Assembly: GCA_023213395.1 (NCBI GenBank)
Contig: CM041465.1
Span: forward strand, 30,263,741 to 30,327,740
DNA: 64,000 nt
Origin: Cycas panzhihuaensis
Lineage: Eukaryota > Cycadophyta
Direction of reading: 5' to 3'
The translations under genes were made by a program, and so were the position numbers. Positions within the stretch are counted from its first letter, which is position 1. Each line of letters opens with the position of its first letter. The notes beneath the pieces were generated by a model. That model worked only from the letters and a program-made list of their open reading frames with translations. It had not been told where the DNA came from and made no database searches. This document shows, piece after piece, positions 24,673 through 37,421 of this stretch.

Positions 24673-24984
24673 TGAAAGAGGTTAATGTATCAAGGTCATT
24701 TGTGTAGATTAATTAAGTGATCTTAGGATATATTATTAGCATTAGTCTCTTAGTAAAATGTGCTTTATGTGCATTTAGATATAATTTCAAGTTCATGTCA
24801 TTAGGTAGGAAAATCCTAACCCTAATGCTCACCCTCAATAATAAAATGTGAAATCTCAAGGAGGGGGTCATTATTCATTCTCACCTTTAAGCCTTGCTCT
24901 TATATCTTATTTCATCTCTTTTTCATTTTCCATTTCTATTATGTACATGTGAGTGGTTTATTCACTAGATCCATCCTTCCTTCA
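24673..24984 (+). repeat. 5' LTR of Copia-A3 (312 bp)
   Basis: TGAAAGAGG...CTTCCTTCA, followed by TA and the primer site. It is exactly as long as the 3' LTR. A hand comparison gives about 30 differences, all but about three being transitions. Confidence 0.95.
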
Positions 24985-24986
24985 TA

Positions 24987-24998
24987 TGGTATTAGAGC
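24987..24998 (+). other. Primer binding site of Copia-A3
   Basis: TGGTATTAGAGC, one transition from the canonical iMet-type site. Confidence 0.9.
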
Positions 24999-26914
24999 TA
25001 TAAGGATATCCATTCACTCCATTCTACTTGCTTGGAGTAATTTTGTCTCTCCTTCACCTTTAATGTAAAATATTGAGAGTGCATTCATTATTTTTAAAAA
25101 TTTGAGAGTTTTTTTTATCATGCAAAGTTTGTATTTTATTTACAACATATTTCAATATCCTCTATTTATTTGTAGGTACATTGAGGATCAAAGTTATTAG
25201 CTAGAAAAAGTTTTCTTGGCTTTAGGCTCTCATAAAAAACTAACTTTTTATCAATATTTGTAGCTAATTTTAAATTTTATTAAGGGAGATTCTATTGATT
25301 TTTTATTATAAATAAATTATCAGTTATAAAATATATACTATAAAGTTATAGGGTAAATTTTTAGCTGCTTGTAGGTGGCAAAAATAAGACTAAACCGTTC
25401 AGAAAAAATATTATTTAGGCCTGCGAGAGGTAAAAATTAAAATTTATCCATTTTGGCTAAAAATTTATAAGGAGGGATGCCCAAGTAAGATAAACATTTT
25501 AATATTCTACACTATCTCCAAATTCTGCCTTGGTTAGCCTAAAAAATCAGAAGTTTAGTTGGCATTAATGTGACTTTTAAAAAAAAAAAATTCTTAAAAT
25601 TTTTAATGTGTGTCAAAATTTCTTAAGGGCTTTAGTAGACCTAGCCTTAAGGAATCCAATAAATGAAGTTTTATTAGATTTGATGCACTAGAGAGAAAGA
25701 TTTCTTCAAAATTTAGATTTCTGCGAAAAAAAGTCTCATAGGAGTTTCAACGAGTTTCAAGTTGTTTCTACTCATTTTCAGAAGTTTTGCCAAAAGACTT
25801 TTTGATTCACCATAACAAGATCTATCATCTGGGAGAGTGAAGTTTTGAGCCAAAATATTTCAGTCATTTCGTATGGTTGCATGGCCATATAGAAGTTTCT
25901 GACAAAAGATTTATATTCCTCTCACTTTTCCTAGTACTTTATCTCTTAGTTAAAATTTAAGTTTAGAAGTAAATTTTTAAGTTTTTAGTTTTTTTCCTTT
26001 TGTTAACAAAAAAGAAGAGGTTTTTCAAATAGCAAAAATAAAGAAACTCATTGTAATAGTAAAACACCTAGATCGTAGCAAAATATAGTGTTTATACTTA
26101 GCATCTTTACATATTTGTTCATGTGCATGCACATTGATAAAAAGTATAAAAGCAAGCATCAACACATTAGCAATTCATTTTAGCAAGATAAACACAAACA
26201 TATTTTCATATTCCCTAAAATGAACCCATTATGTTCGATTAATACTGCAAGTTCTTGACTTAGGTGTACACTCGCCTTGGTTGAAATAAACCATGGTTGG
26301 CCGAAGTCCTAGCCATAATGGAGGTGTGAGTTTCATACTTGATTTGGTCTTAATTGGAATACTGGTAAAGTGATAGGTTAGCTATACCTACAAGCTCCCT
26401 TCAGGGATTATACTAATAATCAACTAGGACAACTAAAACCTTAATACAAGATTAAAATCAACCCAGTCTAATATCCATCATAGCCATGGGATACATACAT
26501 ACTGTTTGACTCTTCAGAGGAGGTATATATCTGCTCACTAGTGAATTGGGTGAGGACTGGGAGTATCTAAGCTCCACTATCACTTGGATTTTATTACCAA
26601 GCATAGATGTGGGTATCACAAGTGAAGATCCTAATTATATATTAGAAGCCTTAGGCATCAAAACCTCACCTATATTTGGACATAAGTTAAAGGTTAGTGG
26701 TATGACACATCACCAATTTTTATCAGCTCTACATTAGGCCTCATTCTTGCATCATTACTTATACTTATTCTTCATAGTTGTTGAAAATACTTAATCATTG
26801 CTTACCTTCTTATCATAGTATTCATTTCTATATCCATGTTGTGCTAGGTGTACTAGCCACATATGTTAGTGGCATATATTTCTATCATCTCTTCTACTTC
26901 TTTATCATTACCAT
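24999..26914 (+). other. Long leader of Copia-A3
   Basis: About 1.9 kb, non-coding. The segment 26,230-26,700 aligns with the leaders of Copia-A1 (about 1,560-2,000) and Copia-A2 (about 8,346-8,800) on the opposite strand. The rest has diverged or recombined. Confidence 0.75.
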
Positions 26915-27850
26915 CTCATCTTAATTCAAGCAGAATGTCAACTACATATTGAAAGGAAAAAAAAAAAAGGATTTGTGGTATACTAGAGTTAAAAATGCTG
27001 CAAAGTATGAAGGCCTTTGGAGAGTTCACTTGTAGCCTACACCCATCATACCTACAACAATTACATCACCTACTTCTAGTGGAACTGCTCTAATAAGTCC
27101 TACAAATGTCACAACTAAACTACAATGGGAGATAGATGATGAAAAGATTCGTGCAGAAATTATGTTAGTTACTGATTACTCCTTGTACAACTTGATTAAT
27201 GAAGAGTAATATGATACATCTTAGAATATCTTTGAAGTTCTTAAGAAGAACTTTAATACTAAGTCAGACTTAGAATTTGTTCATCTTGTTTTAAAAATAA
27301 ACAAATTAAAAATGCAGAAGGGACGAGCTCATGAGACAATAAATCTCCTTCGACCAATAAAACATGTAATTGACAAATATTTTAAGACCCAATGCATCAC
27401 TTGGGTATTCTTGATCCAATCATATCTACATGTCTTTGATTATAAAAACTTGTTTAGAAGTCTTCAATTCAGTAGAACATTAAAGACACTTAACTTTAAA
27501 GCATTTGCTGAGAAGTTTATATAATTTGACAAGACCTTTGATACCAACTTTGTAGCCTCTGACTCTCTTCCAAATGCAGCCTTTGAGGTGGGAGAAAAAA
27601 CTTACTATATAAAAAACCAAGGTCCCTCTCATGGAAGATGAAACAATCAAACAAGAGGAAGAATAAGAAACATAGAAAATAGTTCACAAGGTCAACCAAA
27701 CCCTCAATCACCTCAACAAAAAGTAAGATAGTTAGGCCAAACCAATACCCCTTCAAGGACTGGTAATCAAACTATTATGTATGATTAATGTAACCATAAA
27801 GGACACTTTGTAAAAGACTATAGAACTACCACTTATAAGTTGGCCAAGTT
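26915..27850 (+). pseudogene. Degenerate gag of Copia-A3
   Basis: It begins near 26,915, where the start ATG seems to have become ATC (aligned to MSSQ of Copia-A1). Then come FKQNVNYILKG, the segment VLKKNFNTKSDLEFVHLVLK (27,239-27,300) and an open stretch 27,312-27,524 (HETINLLRPIKHVIDKYFK, SRTLKTLNFKAFAEKFI). The CCHC knuckle near 27,780-27,825 reads CNHKGHFVKDY with two Cys positions lost. Intact relatives of this protein assemble the virus-like particle; this copy cannot. Confidence 0.85.
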
Positions 27851-28088
27851 CTAACCAAAATATGGAACTCACAATATTGAAAAAACTTGTGAAGAATCCT
27901 TTAGTGGTGCAAGTTTTGTACAAGTACACTTTCAAAGAATTGAGGGATCTTCAACATCAATTGCCATTGATCAACTACATAGATACTTTGAAGCTCGATG
28001 TGGATATATCACTTGTGAATTCCCTTTACCAATGCCAAGTCTTATTGGAATTACAAATAGTGTTATTTTAATTAATGGACAATAGATC

Positions 28089-31000
28089 ATGGACATAGGA
28101 GCAACTCAACATATGACATATAATCGCAGTCTATATCAAATATTTGACTCAAATGTTTAAGAAGTTATTCACATGGTTGACAAATCACAACAATCTGTTG
28201 AAGGAATTGGTAACATTCTCCTGAAACTCCCAAACTTAAGAGATTTTACATTGCTTGATATCTTATACATACCCAATATCAAACAAAACTTGCTCTCTTT
28301 ATCCACACTTATCTCTCATGGATTTAATTTAAGTATAACTACAAATCACTAGACTTTGGAAGTCATTCACCCTCTAATCGATGAAGTGGTCTTGACTAGA
28401 TATACTCTTTTGACTAAATGGCTATGCATCTTCTAAAGCCCATTGTGCCCAAAGCCTTTGTGCGGATGAAGAATTTATATTTAACACCATCATGACCCAC
28501 CTAACATTGTCACCAAAAGCGCTTTAGCATACTCTCATGGGCCATATTCACATCAATAAACTTAGAGATATTTGTAACACTCTTCTAAGTCTTCTAAAGT
28601 TCTCCTCCAAGCCCTTCAAATGTGAATCTTGTATCATTACCAAATCTCATCGACAACCATTTTCTAAAAGTCAGTGGAAATTGAGCCATTTATTACAATT
28701 GGTACACTCTAATATGTGCAGACCAATGGCCATTCCTTCACTAAGGGCAAGTGTTATTACATCTCTTTCATTGATGATTTTACTAGGAAAGTATAGGTAG
28801 CCTTTCTACACAAGAAAGATGAAGCATTCTATGTATTTAAAGAATTCAAAGCTAGCACTAAAAAAGAATCAGGTTATTAACTCAAATATCTTCGAACTAA
28901 TAATGATGGTGAATATACATTATATAAGTTTGAAAGCTACCTTCAAGACAATGACATTAAATATCAAACAACAATAGCAAGCACCCCATAATAAAATAGA
29001 GTTTCTAAGTACATGAATAGGATAATCATAAATATGGATCAAGCTATGTTGGTATACAAAAATATACTTACCTATCTATAGGCCGAAGCCATCTAGATAG
29101 TTATTTATTATATCAATGATGTTAGCCCATCTAAGGAAGGACAATCACCTAATAAAAAGTGGTCAAGACAACCCCCCGTCATTTACTACTTTAAAAATTT
29201 TGGCTCTACATGCTATGCCTACATTCTAGATGCAGATTGAAATAAACTCTAGCTAAGGGTACTTAAAGGCATCTTTATTAGATACCCTATGGATAAGAAA
29301 GGGTATAAGGTCTTTATACCTTCATAACGAAAAATCATCATCACCAGAGATGTCATTTTTATAGAGACAGAGGATCAGTTGCTTAGACTAGACTCTAAAA
29401 TACCCTCACGCCGCTACAATGATGTTATTAAGTATGATGTTCAGATTTTAAAATTTGGGGAAGGAGGGGGAGGGCATACAAATCCAAATATTGGAAGCTA
29501 ACAATAGAGCCTCAGAGGATATAACTTATGACTTTAAATTAAAGAGTACACATCAAACACCATTATTTGTAGATATAAGAGTTAATAAAGGTAAAGCCAT
29601 TATAGAAGAATCATCCTCTCTGCCTTTAGTTGACAAAGGCAAAATAGTGGTAGAAGGACCATCTTCCTCAAGCGCATCAACATCCTCTTTATAAAATGAT
29701 CATTTTAATGAATAAGACGAGAACTAAGAAGTTGAGAAAATGAGGACCTCATTCCCAACTCAAGGACTTCGTGAAGTCTACCAGCTCAATAAGGACATAC
29801 GACCAGATGAGGTGGGAAAAACTAGCACTTGAAGTGCCCATAGAGCAAGGATATAGGAATCATTATATATTGATCTTGAACCAATAGAACTGCATCTTAC
29901 TCTTAATGAAGAGCCCCTCTCATACTAGGAAGTTGTGAAATATACAGTTTTAGAGAAATGTAATGAATGAAGAATACAAATTTGTTATAAAAAATGGTAC
30001 ATAGGAGCTCATTGATCTACCACTTGGTAGAAAGGTAGTTTAAAATAAATGGGTGTTAAAAAACAAATATAGATTATATGATACAATTGAAAAACATAAG
30101 GTGAGGTTGGTAGCTAAAGGATTCACACAAAGGGAAGCCATCGACTACACTAAAGTCTTTACACTTACAACTAAGTGGCCTACAATTAGAACTCTTGTGC
30201 CCTTGGTTACTCAATAGGGATGGAAAACCCACTAGCTTGATATTAAGACTGTGTTTCTCAATGGGAATCTTGAAGAAGAAATTTACATAGCTCTGCCATA
30301 AGGATACGAGATTGAAGCTTAAGAGCATAAGGTTTGAAGACTAAAAAAGTCCTTATACGGCCTTAAATAAGCCCCTCGTGCTTAGTTTACTAAGTTGTCT
30401 GAAAAAATGAGGTGACTTGGATACAGGGTTTGTGACTACTAAGATATTTATGCAACACTGTTCATCAAGCGCTAAAAGGATAATGTTACTTATCTCATAA
30501 TCTTTGTGGATGACATGCTAGTAACGGGTACTAGTGAATAGGGAATAAGCTAACTAAAAAAGGACCTTGGCAAAATGTTCGAATTGTCTAACCTCAGTTT
30601 GATGAAATATTACTTGGGAATTAAAGTAACATAAAATAATGGAAAAATTTTCCTTTCCCAAGAAAAATACATCAATGATCTTCTAACCAAGTTTCAATTA
30701 GAAGATGTTAGACCAATGGCTTTACTTATGGATCCTAATACTAAAATCTTAGCTAATAGTGACACTAGAGAGTCAGATGCAATACTCTACAGGAAACTTG
30801 TAGGCAGTCTCATCTACACTACCAATACAAGACCAGATATTGTATACTACGTTAGTATTTTTACATGATTCATGATAAATCCTAAGCAGAATCATTGACA
30901 AGTTGTAGTTCGAGTGTTAAAATACCTAAAGACAACTAGTAAATTTGGTTTGTTGTATGAACCTAATAATGAATTTAAACTTTCTGCATACACAGACCTA

Positions 31001-31413
31001 AACTTTGTAGGAGATAAAGATACAGGAAGATCTATGTCTAGGTATGTAATGTTTCTTAGAACAACACCAATATCATGGAGATCCAGATGACAGAAGATAG
31101 TTATTGATTCAATTGTTGAAGCTGAATACATTGCTACTTCTAAGATAAGCAAAGAGGTAATATGACTTAGAAAATTATTAGAAACATTGAATATCACCCA
31201 AACAAGTCCTACCGGCCTTCATGTGGATAATCAATTAGCAATCTATATGGCAAAATATCTTGTATTTCATAATCATATCGAACATATAAGTATGAAAGTC
31301 TATATGATTAGAAATCTTGTTTATGATGACATAATTCAATTAGAAGACTACCTCACAATAAATCAAGTGGTCGATATCTTCACCAAACTACTGCAAAGGG
31401 TGAAGTTTAAATA
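28089..31413 (+). pseudogene. Degenerate pol of Copia-A3
   Basis: The order is protease, integrase, RT, RNase H. Protease begins MDIGATQHM at 28,089, where DSGA is usual. The pre-integrase zinc region carries HINKLRDICN and FKCESCIITKSHRQPF (28,537-28,700). The integrase core includes YISFIDDFTRKV and LRTNNDGEYT (28,750-28,920). RT (about 29,960-30,680) shows HKVRLVAKGFTQRE, KKSLYGLK and FVDDML. RNase H (about 30,780-31,413) shows SDTRESDAILYRKLVGSLIY, EAEYIATS and VDIFTKLLQRVKF. Many stops replace Gln or Trp codons, for example within LK*APRA* (30,360-30,385). The domain order is diagnostic of Copia. Confidence 0.9.
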
Positions 31414-31896
31414 GTTCCAAAGGTAGCTTGGCCTTAGGGATTTCATCTTTGACTAATCAAAGAAGATAGGAACAGGATTGTCATACTATATTATATTCGT
31501 GATTTCACCGCTTGCGGGTGTGGAAGAATAGGAGTAAGTCTTAACTCTATCCTATTTGTGAAATTCTGATATAAGCATGGAAGGATAAGGGTTATATTAG
31601 TTTTGGAAAATTAGAACCTATGAAAACCTAAAAAGGCATAGGGAATAACTAAATGGTATATGGAGACTTAGTAGATCAAGCTGTACATTTAAGCTAATTG
31701 ACTATCAAGCTACATCAAGAGCCACTTTAGTCATTTTGATTTATAAAAGGGACTATAGATCTTAGAAAGTCTGTGGGTTTTTATTCCCCATGAGGGTTTT
31801 CCCCCAAAAGTGTCATTTAGAATTTCTTCAATATAATAATGAGACTCAAATTAAGACCTTATAGAATAGATTTTCTCAAAATGACCTTTCACCATT

Positions 31897-31912
31897 AGGG
31901 GGGGGGGGGGAT
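31897..31912 (+). other. Polypurine tract of Copia-A3
   Basis: A run of G residues (AGGG...GGAT) directly precedes the 3' LTR, where plus-strand priming is expected. The G run may have expanded. Confidence 0.75.
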
Positions 31913-32224
31913 TAAAAGAGGTTAATATATCAAGGTCATTTATGTAGATTAATTAAGTGACCTTAGGATATATTATTAGCATTAGTCTCTTAGTGAAACA
32001 TGCTTTATGTGCATTTAGATATAATTTCAAGTTCATGTCATTAGGTGAGAAAATCCTAATCCTAATGCTCACCCTCAATAATAAAAGGTAAAATCTCAAG
32101 GAGGGAATTATTATTCATTCTTACCTCCAAGCTTTGCTCTTATATCTTATTTCATCTCTTTTTTATTCTCTATTTTCATTGTATGCATGTGAGTGATTTA
32201 TTCCCTAGATCCATCATTCCTTTA
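31913..32224 (+). repeat. 3' LTR of Copia-A3 (312 bp)
   Basis: It starts TAAAAGAGG (from TGAAAGAGG) and ends CATTCCTTTA (from CTTCA). Both canonical termini have been lost by transitions. The target duplication CAACC follows. Confidence 0.9.
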
Positions 32225-32229
32225 CAACC

Positions 32230-32471
32230 CACCCCTATACCTCATATACCCCATTTTAGTGAGCTTTTTGCACTTGTCTAAGTGAACCATATATCTTTCT
32301 TATGTAAGTTTTTGGGTTAACAGGCTATAGATAACCCACATCTCCATATTTGTCCCCTTCTCTTCCTCTTAATAACTCCCTAATTCTTACATCCTATTCT
32401 TTCATAATTTTTCCCACTTCATTCATTCCCCCTTCTTTCTACCTATTCTCGCTGTTTTATGCCCTTTTTCC
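32230..32471 (+). other. Gypsy-1 leader, right part
   Basis: It resumes the leader after the Copia insertion and aligns with 63,390-63,634, including GGGTTAACAGGCTATAGA and the pyrimidine-rich run before gag. Confidence 0.8.
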
Positions 32472-33690
32472 ATGGCTCCTCTAAACAATAATGATAAATC
32501 TCTATACTTAAGGCCTAAGTCACTAATATTCAGGAAAAAATAAGGCAAGATCTAGATGACATACATGTGGAGGTTAAAAATGAAGTAGCTGCTATACGGA
32601 AGGAAGTTAACATAAACATGTTAATCTTTGTATCTCAGTTTGATATACGATAGATACTGCAGTATATAACCAACATCTATGCTCAACTACTAAGCACCTC
32701 CTTTTTAGTTGACCCTACACCGCAATAAACCCTGACTCTACCTCCACGTCAGTAGTAACCATTTCATCATAAGATCAACATACCCATATTTGATTAAGAT
32801 CTCAACAAGGACATTGCATGAAGTTGGATTAGTAAACTAGACTCTCATTGTACACTCAACTCAATGTCAATAAATGAACAACTTATATTTGCTTCCATCT
32901 ACTTAGATGGTAAAAGTGGGAGTACCCTCCTAGTAAGTCTTGGGAACATATCTCTACCTGTTTTTTCAAACAGTATGAAGATATAACTAACATCTTTTTT
33001 ATACAACTAACATGGTTTAAACAAGTATCTTCTGTCAAAGTATACACTGATAAGTTCCAATCTCTAAGTAATTAGGTTGATCAACAACTTGATAAATAAA
33101 TAGAGATAGATACATATATGTATGGGCTTAAAGAGTGCATCCAAATGTGAATGAAGATGGTATCCCTATCCACTCTAAAAGATGCAATCAACATGGCTAA
33201 AGTAATAGAAATAAAATTTACCTCAGAAAGGCCTCCTCTATTCAAATGAAACTCCACATCTCGATAAGCTGATTATCAACGAGATACTACGTAGTCTTAA
33301 AGACAACTAACAACCAACGATTATAACCATGACCAGAAGATATGCCATATACATCTCTCAAGTAGCACACTAAGGAACCATCCTCAAAGTCCATTCATAT
33401 CACTCCAATATAGGCACAATATCGTTAAGAATCTAATCTATGTATGCAATATTCTGAAAAATGGACCTCTGGTCATGATAGAATCTACAAAGCTAAAAAG
33501 ATGGTCTTTATGATTGACCTTGAATTATCTTTAGAGGATGACCCTAAGACTGAGTACAAATATAATGATGAACCCCAAGACCACTCTACTGATGAGCTGC
33601 CTCCTAATCATGAACCTGAAGTTTCCTTATCAATCATTACCTCTACCTCATATCCTGAACCACTCCAAGTTAAAAGAATACTTTGAAAAA
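32472..33690 (+). pseudogene. Degenerate gag of Gypsy-1
   Basis: It begins ATGGCTCCTC at 32,472 and aligns with the gag start at 63,635. Early recognisable blocks include VEVKNEVAA near 32,570 and the PFHHKINIP-type segment near 32,760, followed by the retrotransposon gag core. Near 33,440-33,500 the reading LCMQYSEKWTSGHDRIYK matches the chromovirus knuckle CxxCxxxxxxxGHxxxC, with two Cys changed to Tyr. An acidic open stretch runs to 33,686. The many stops prevent translation. Confidence 0.8.
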
Positions 33691-36600
33691 CCATAATCAC
33701 CATTTTGATCGATGATGGCACATCACTAAATATCATCGATATATCCATTGCACAATAGGTGAATCTTTATGTAGAACCTAAGACATGCCTCAACTGCTCC
33801 TTACCTGGTCATCACACCCTTCACTGTGTAGGAATAATTAAAAACCTCACAGTTCACATTGGCTTATATACCCTTGTCTTTGATTTTTATGCCTTATCTA
33901 TAAGTGGGTCATATGCAATTCTTGATGTATAGTGGCTCCAGACTCTAGGAACTTATAGTATTAATAACTCACCCACAACCCCATTCATTATGTTTGAAGA
34001 TCACATGGGCCGCTCACATAAACTTTATGGAATGCAAGCCCCTCTTAACAAAATAATCTCACCCACCCGAATTCATCAACAACTCAATGGTAATATATGA
34101 TACATCATTCATCTCAACTATATCCAGGCCCCTTCTAGCATTCACCCCAATATCTAGCAAGTATTGGATCAATACCAATCTATATTTACTCTATTACCTT
34201 TTAGTCCCCTTCCTGATCAAGGTTGTTATCATATTATTGAGTTACAAAATTCACACAACCTGATTAGTCTTTGACCATATAGGAACTCCTATTTCCAAAA
34301 AAATAAAATCAAAAAAATCACGAAGGAATTGATGGGCATGCACATCATTCAACCTAGTAAAAACCCGTATGCTACACCCATCATTCTAGTCCACAAAAAT
34401 GATGGCTCTTTTTGACTTTGCATTGATTATTGTATGCTTAACAAAATCATCATAAAAAATAAGTTCCCCACACCATGAATTTATGTCATATTAGATGAGA
34501 TCCATGGTACTGCAATTTTTACCAAACTCGATTTATAGTCAAGATATTACCAAATTCCTATCTTACTGAAGGATTAATATAAAATGACTTTTTGAACCCA
34601 CCTTGGTCACTTTGAGTTCTAGGTCATGCCCTTTGGCCTATGTAATGCTTTGACGACCTTCTAAGCCCTCATGAACAAAATCTTTTCTCCATACTTATGA
34701 AAATTTATCATCATCTTCTTTGACAGTATTCTTATCTATAGCTTGAACATGCTTGCTTACATCTCGCATCTAGAAACAATCCTTCACATCTTAGCTGAGA
34801 ATAAATTATATGCTAAACTCTCCAAATGTGAGTTTAGAAAATTTGAACTATAATACCTTAGTCATATTATATCCTTTTTAGGGGTTTGGGTGGATCCTAA
34901 TAAAATTTCTATCATCACTAGTTAGCCAACCCTAAAAACTCTTAACCTAATTGTATGCTTTCTTAGGGTTTACCAGATTTTATCATCTATTGTTCAAAAT
35001 TATACCACACTAACCACCCATTTAGCCCACTTACATATGAAGGATTCCTTTAAATACACTCCCTTAGCCAATAAGGCCTTCTTCCATCTAAAGAAGGTCA
35101 TAACAACCACCTTAGTTTTAGCCTCACCTAACTTTACTTAGCCATTCCAATTAGAATGTGACGCCTTTGGGTTCAAACTGGGTGCAGTCTTAATATAGGA
35201 CTTCTACCCCATCACTTTTTAAAGTTGAAAACTCAAAGATCATGAGTATAGATTGTCTATCTATTAAAAAGAAATGCGGGCCATCCTTCATGCTATTGAT
35301 AAATGGTAATAGTATTTACTTGGTTCTAAATTTACTATCCTCACTAATCATCAAAGCCTTCATCACTTACTAGATCAACCAGTCCTCTCGGAAGAGCAAG
35401 CTAAATGGGTCGAGTGCCTTTAAGTTTTTGACTTTATAATCACATATAAAAAGGGAAAGGATAACATCGCAGTAGATGCCCTCTCGAGGCTACCTTCCCC
35501 TACACTGCATGATAACACTTGTCACATTGAGGACTCCACCATCTATGCCATTTCTTTCCCACAATCGACATGGATACATGACTTAGCTATGGTTAACCAA
35601 TCCTAACTAAATTTCTCACACTAGGCTGATAAGGCCCATACTCATAAGGATTGGTCCATCCATAACAATCTTCTCTTATACCAAAATCACATATTCGTAC
35701 ACGCCCACTCAACTTTCATTCTCCATATTTTATTAGAATATCATTCTTCCCCTCTTGGTGGCCATTCTAGTTTCGATAAAACTTATTGCAAGATGCGATT
35801 TAGCTTCTTTTGGCCATAAATAAAATCCACTATCCATACCATTGTCTTTGAATGTGATACATGCCAATATAACAAACCTGATACGAAACCCCAACTAGGT
35901 CTCCTTCAACCTTTACACATCCCATAAGGTAAATAGTAAGATATTACCCTGGACTTTATAATGGGCTTACTATTATTTACTAGATCTGACTCTATTTTAG
36001 TAGTCATAGATAGGTTGAAAAAATATTCCTACTTCTTACCTTCCCACATAACCTATAAGGCTCCATGTATCCCAACATTTACCTCCACACAATGTTTCAC
36101 TTGCACGATTTTCCATCCACTATCGTGTATGACCAAGATCCTAAATTCACTAGCTTCTTTCGGCAGGAGTTATTTTGTGCCTTAGGAATATCATTTAATA
36201 TGAGCTTGGCATACCACCCATAGACTGATGGCCAATTAGAGATCCTTAACAAAACTCTAGAGACCTACTTACGCTGCTTTGTATCTAACTACTAGTCTAA
36301 ATGGATATCATGGCTAGTCCTAGTTGAGTATTGGTATAACTCCTTATATCATTCAACCATTGGAATATCTATATTTTTGGCTCTTTATGGGTATCCCCTA
36401 TTATCCTGCCATACCTTGGCTACCAACCTCCACACAACAGTACTACAATAAAAATTATAGCACATGGATTAAATTCTCCACACCCTTAAATAAAACCTAT
36501 CCATGGCCTAAAATTGAATGAAACAATTAGTAGACCACCACTGCTCTGATCGCTCCTTCAATATTGGTGATCTTGTATTCTTTCATCTACAACCTTGTAA

Positions 36601-36995
36601 GTAGCAATCCCTTTGCCATTATAAGAATCACAAACTTAGCCCTTAATATTATGGCCCTTATAAAGTCCTTAAATATAGTAATGAAGTCACATATGCTCTT
36701 GAACTTTCTCTTACCACAAACATCCATAATGTTTTTTACGTTTCCTATCTCCAAAGGTGTTTAAGCAAAACCTATGTCCCCTAAATAACCCTATGAATTT
36801 TGGATGAAGAGCAAACACTGACTGTACCTCTAGAATATATACTAGCTAACAAATAATATTGTCTATGGAATCAATCCATTTTGGAATATTTAATATAATG
36901 GGCATACTGTAACTCCGATGAAGTAACTTAAGAATTTAATGATTTTATTAAGTAGCACTCATATCTCAAATGCCTCGAGGACTCAACATCTCGAG
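33691..36995 (+). pseudogene. Degenerate pol of Gypsy-1 with chromodomain-like tail
   Basis: Domains in order: protease (about 33,700-33,990, ILIDDGTSLNIID); RT (about 34,280-34,900, HKNDGSF, KLDL, VMPFGLCNA, FFDSILIYS where YVDDILVYS is usual); RNase H (about 35,140-35,490, ECDAFGFKLGAVL, DNIAVDALSRLP); integrase (about 35,700-36,420) with an H-H-C-C region (HSSPLGGH...CDTCQYNK), then DFIMGL, LVVIDRLKKYSYFLP and YHP*TDGQ. The tail (about 36,790-36,995) has PLEYILA and the weak YLKCLEDSTSRGRG ending, like a chromovirus chromodomain. That tail runs into the polypurine tract. Stops are frequent. Confidence 0.85.
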
Positions 36996-37004
36996 GGAGA
37001 GGAC
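36991..37004 (+). other. Polypurine tract of Gypsy-1
   Basis: TCGAGGGAGAGGAC lies directly before the TGTTAC start of the 3' LTR and overlaps the end of pol coding sequence. Confidence 0.7.
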
Positions 37005-37005
37005 A

Positions 37006-37421
37006 TGTTACATAACTCATCTCGATAAGTTATGTAAAGTACTATTAAGCTAAGAGCTACTAGGAGGTTAAGAGATAAGGTTAGTTATGGAACTTAGTGC
37101 ACGAGCTCATAAGCTAGCTAATGGTATGCAAAGCCACTATATTATCCAATAGAATGTAAGGCTACCTAGGCCACTAATAGGATTGTATGCGAAAGACCCT
37201 CTTTTGTCTATATAAGGGTCATAGATTGTAAAAGATGGTTAGCTTGATGTTACTTTTGTAAATATTATGCTATGGTACTCTTTATTTTTGGTGATTAGTT
37301 GGCGCTTTTGTGTTCTTGTGATATTTTCTGATAATTTTCTTGCCCTATTAGTTAGAATAAAGTGGATGCAATTGTTATTATTCTACTATCTTAAGGAGCA
37401 CTTGTGAGAGAATGCGTCCTA
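37006..37421 (+). repeat. 3' LTR of Gypsy-1 (about 416 bp)
   Basis: TGTTACATAACTCATC...GCGTCCTA, with a TATA box at 37,209-37,215. It aligns with the 5' LTR and with Gypsy-2. Confidence 0.9.

Larger units (their letters stand above)
24673..32224 (+). mobile_element. Copia-A3: complete Copia element nested in Gypsy-1
   Basis: Two 312-bp LTRs flank primer site, long leader, gag, protease, integrase, RT and RNase H in Copia order. The exact 5-bp target duplication CAACC occurs at 24,668-24,672 and 32,225-32,229. It interrupts the Gypsy-1 leader, whose two halves align with the uninterrupted leader of Gypsy-2, so it is younger than Gypsy-1. The coding region is full of stops. It belongs to the same family as Copia-A1 and Copia-A2 by LTR, leader and gag. 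Confidence 0.95.
23183..37421 (+). mobile_element. Gypsy-1: complete chromovirus-type Ty3/Gypsy element, carrying a nested Copia
   Basis: LTRs at 23,183-23,596 and 37,006-37,421 flank a primer site, leader, gag with CCHC knuckle, protease, RT, RNase H, integrase and a C-terminal chromodomain-like tail, all on the plus strand. Removing the nested Copia (7,552 bp plus 5 bp duplication) leaves about 6.7 kb, a normal size. The flanks AGAAT (23,178-23,182) and GGAAT (37,422-37,426) look like a target duplication with one transition. The exact LTR right ends are uncertain by one or two bases. Stops throughout show that it is dead. It is related to Gypsy-2 at 61,945. Confidence 0.9.
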
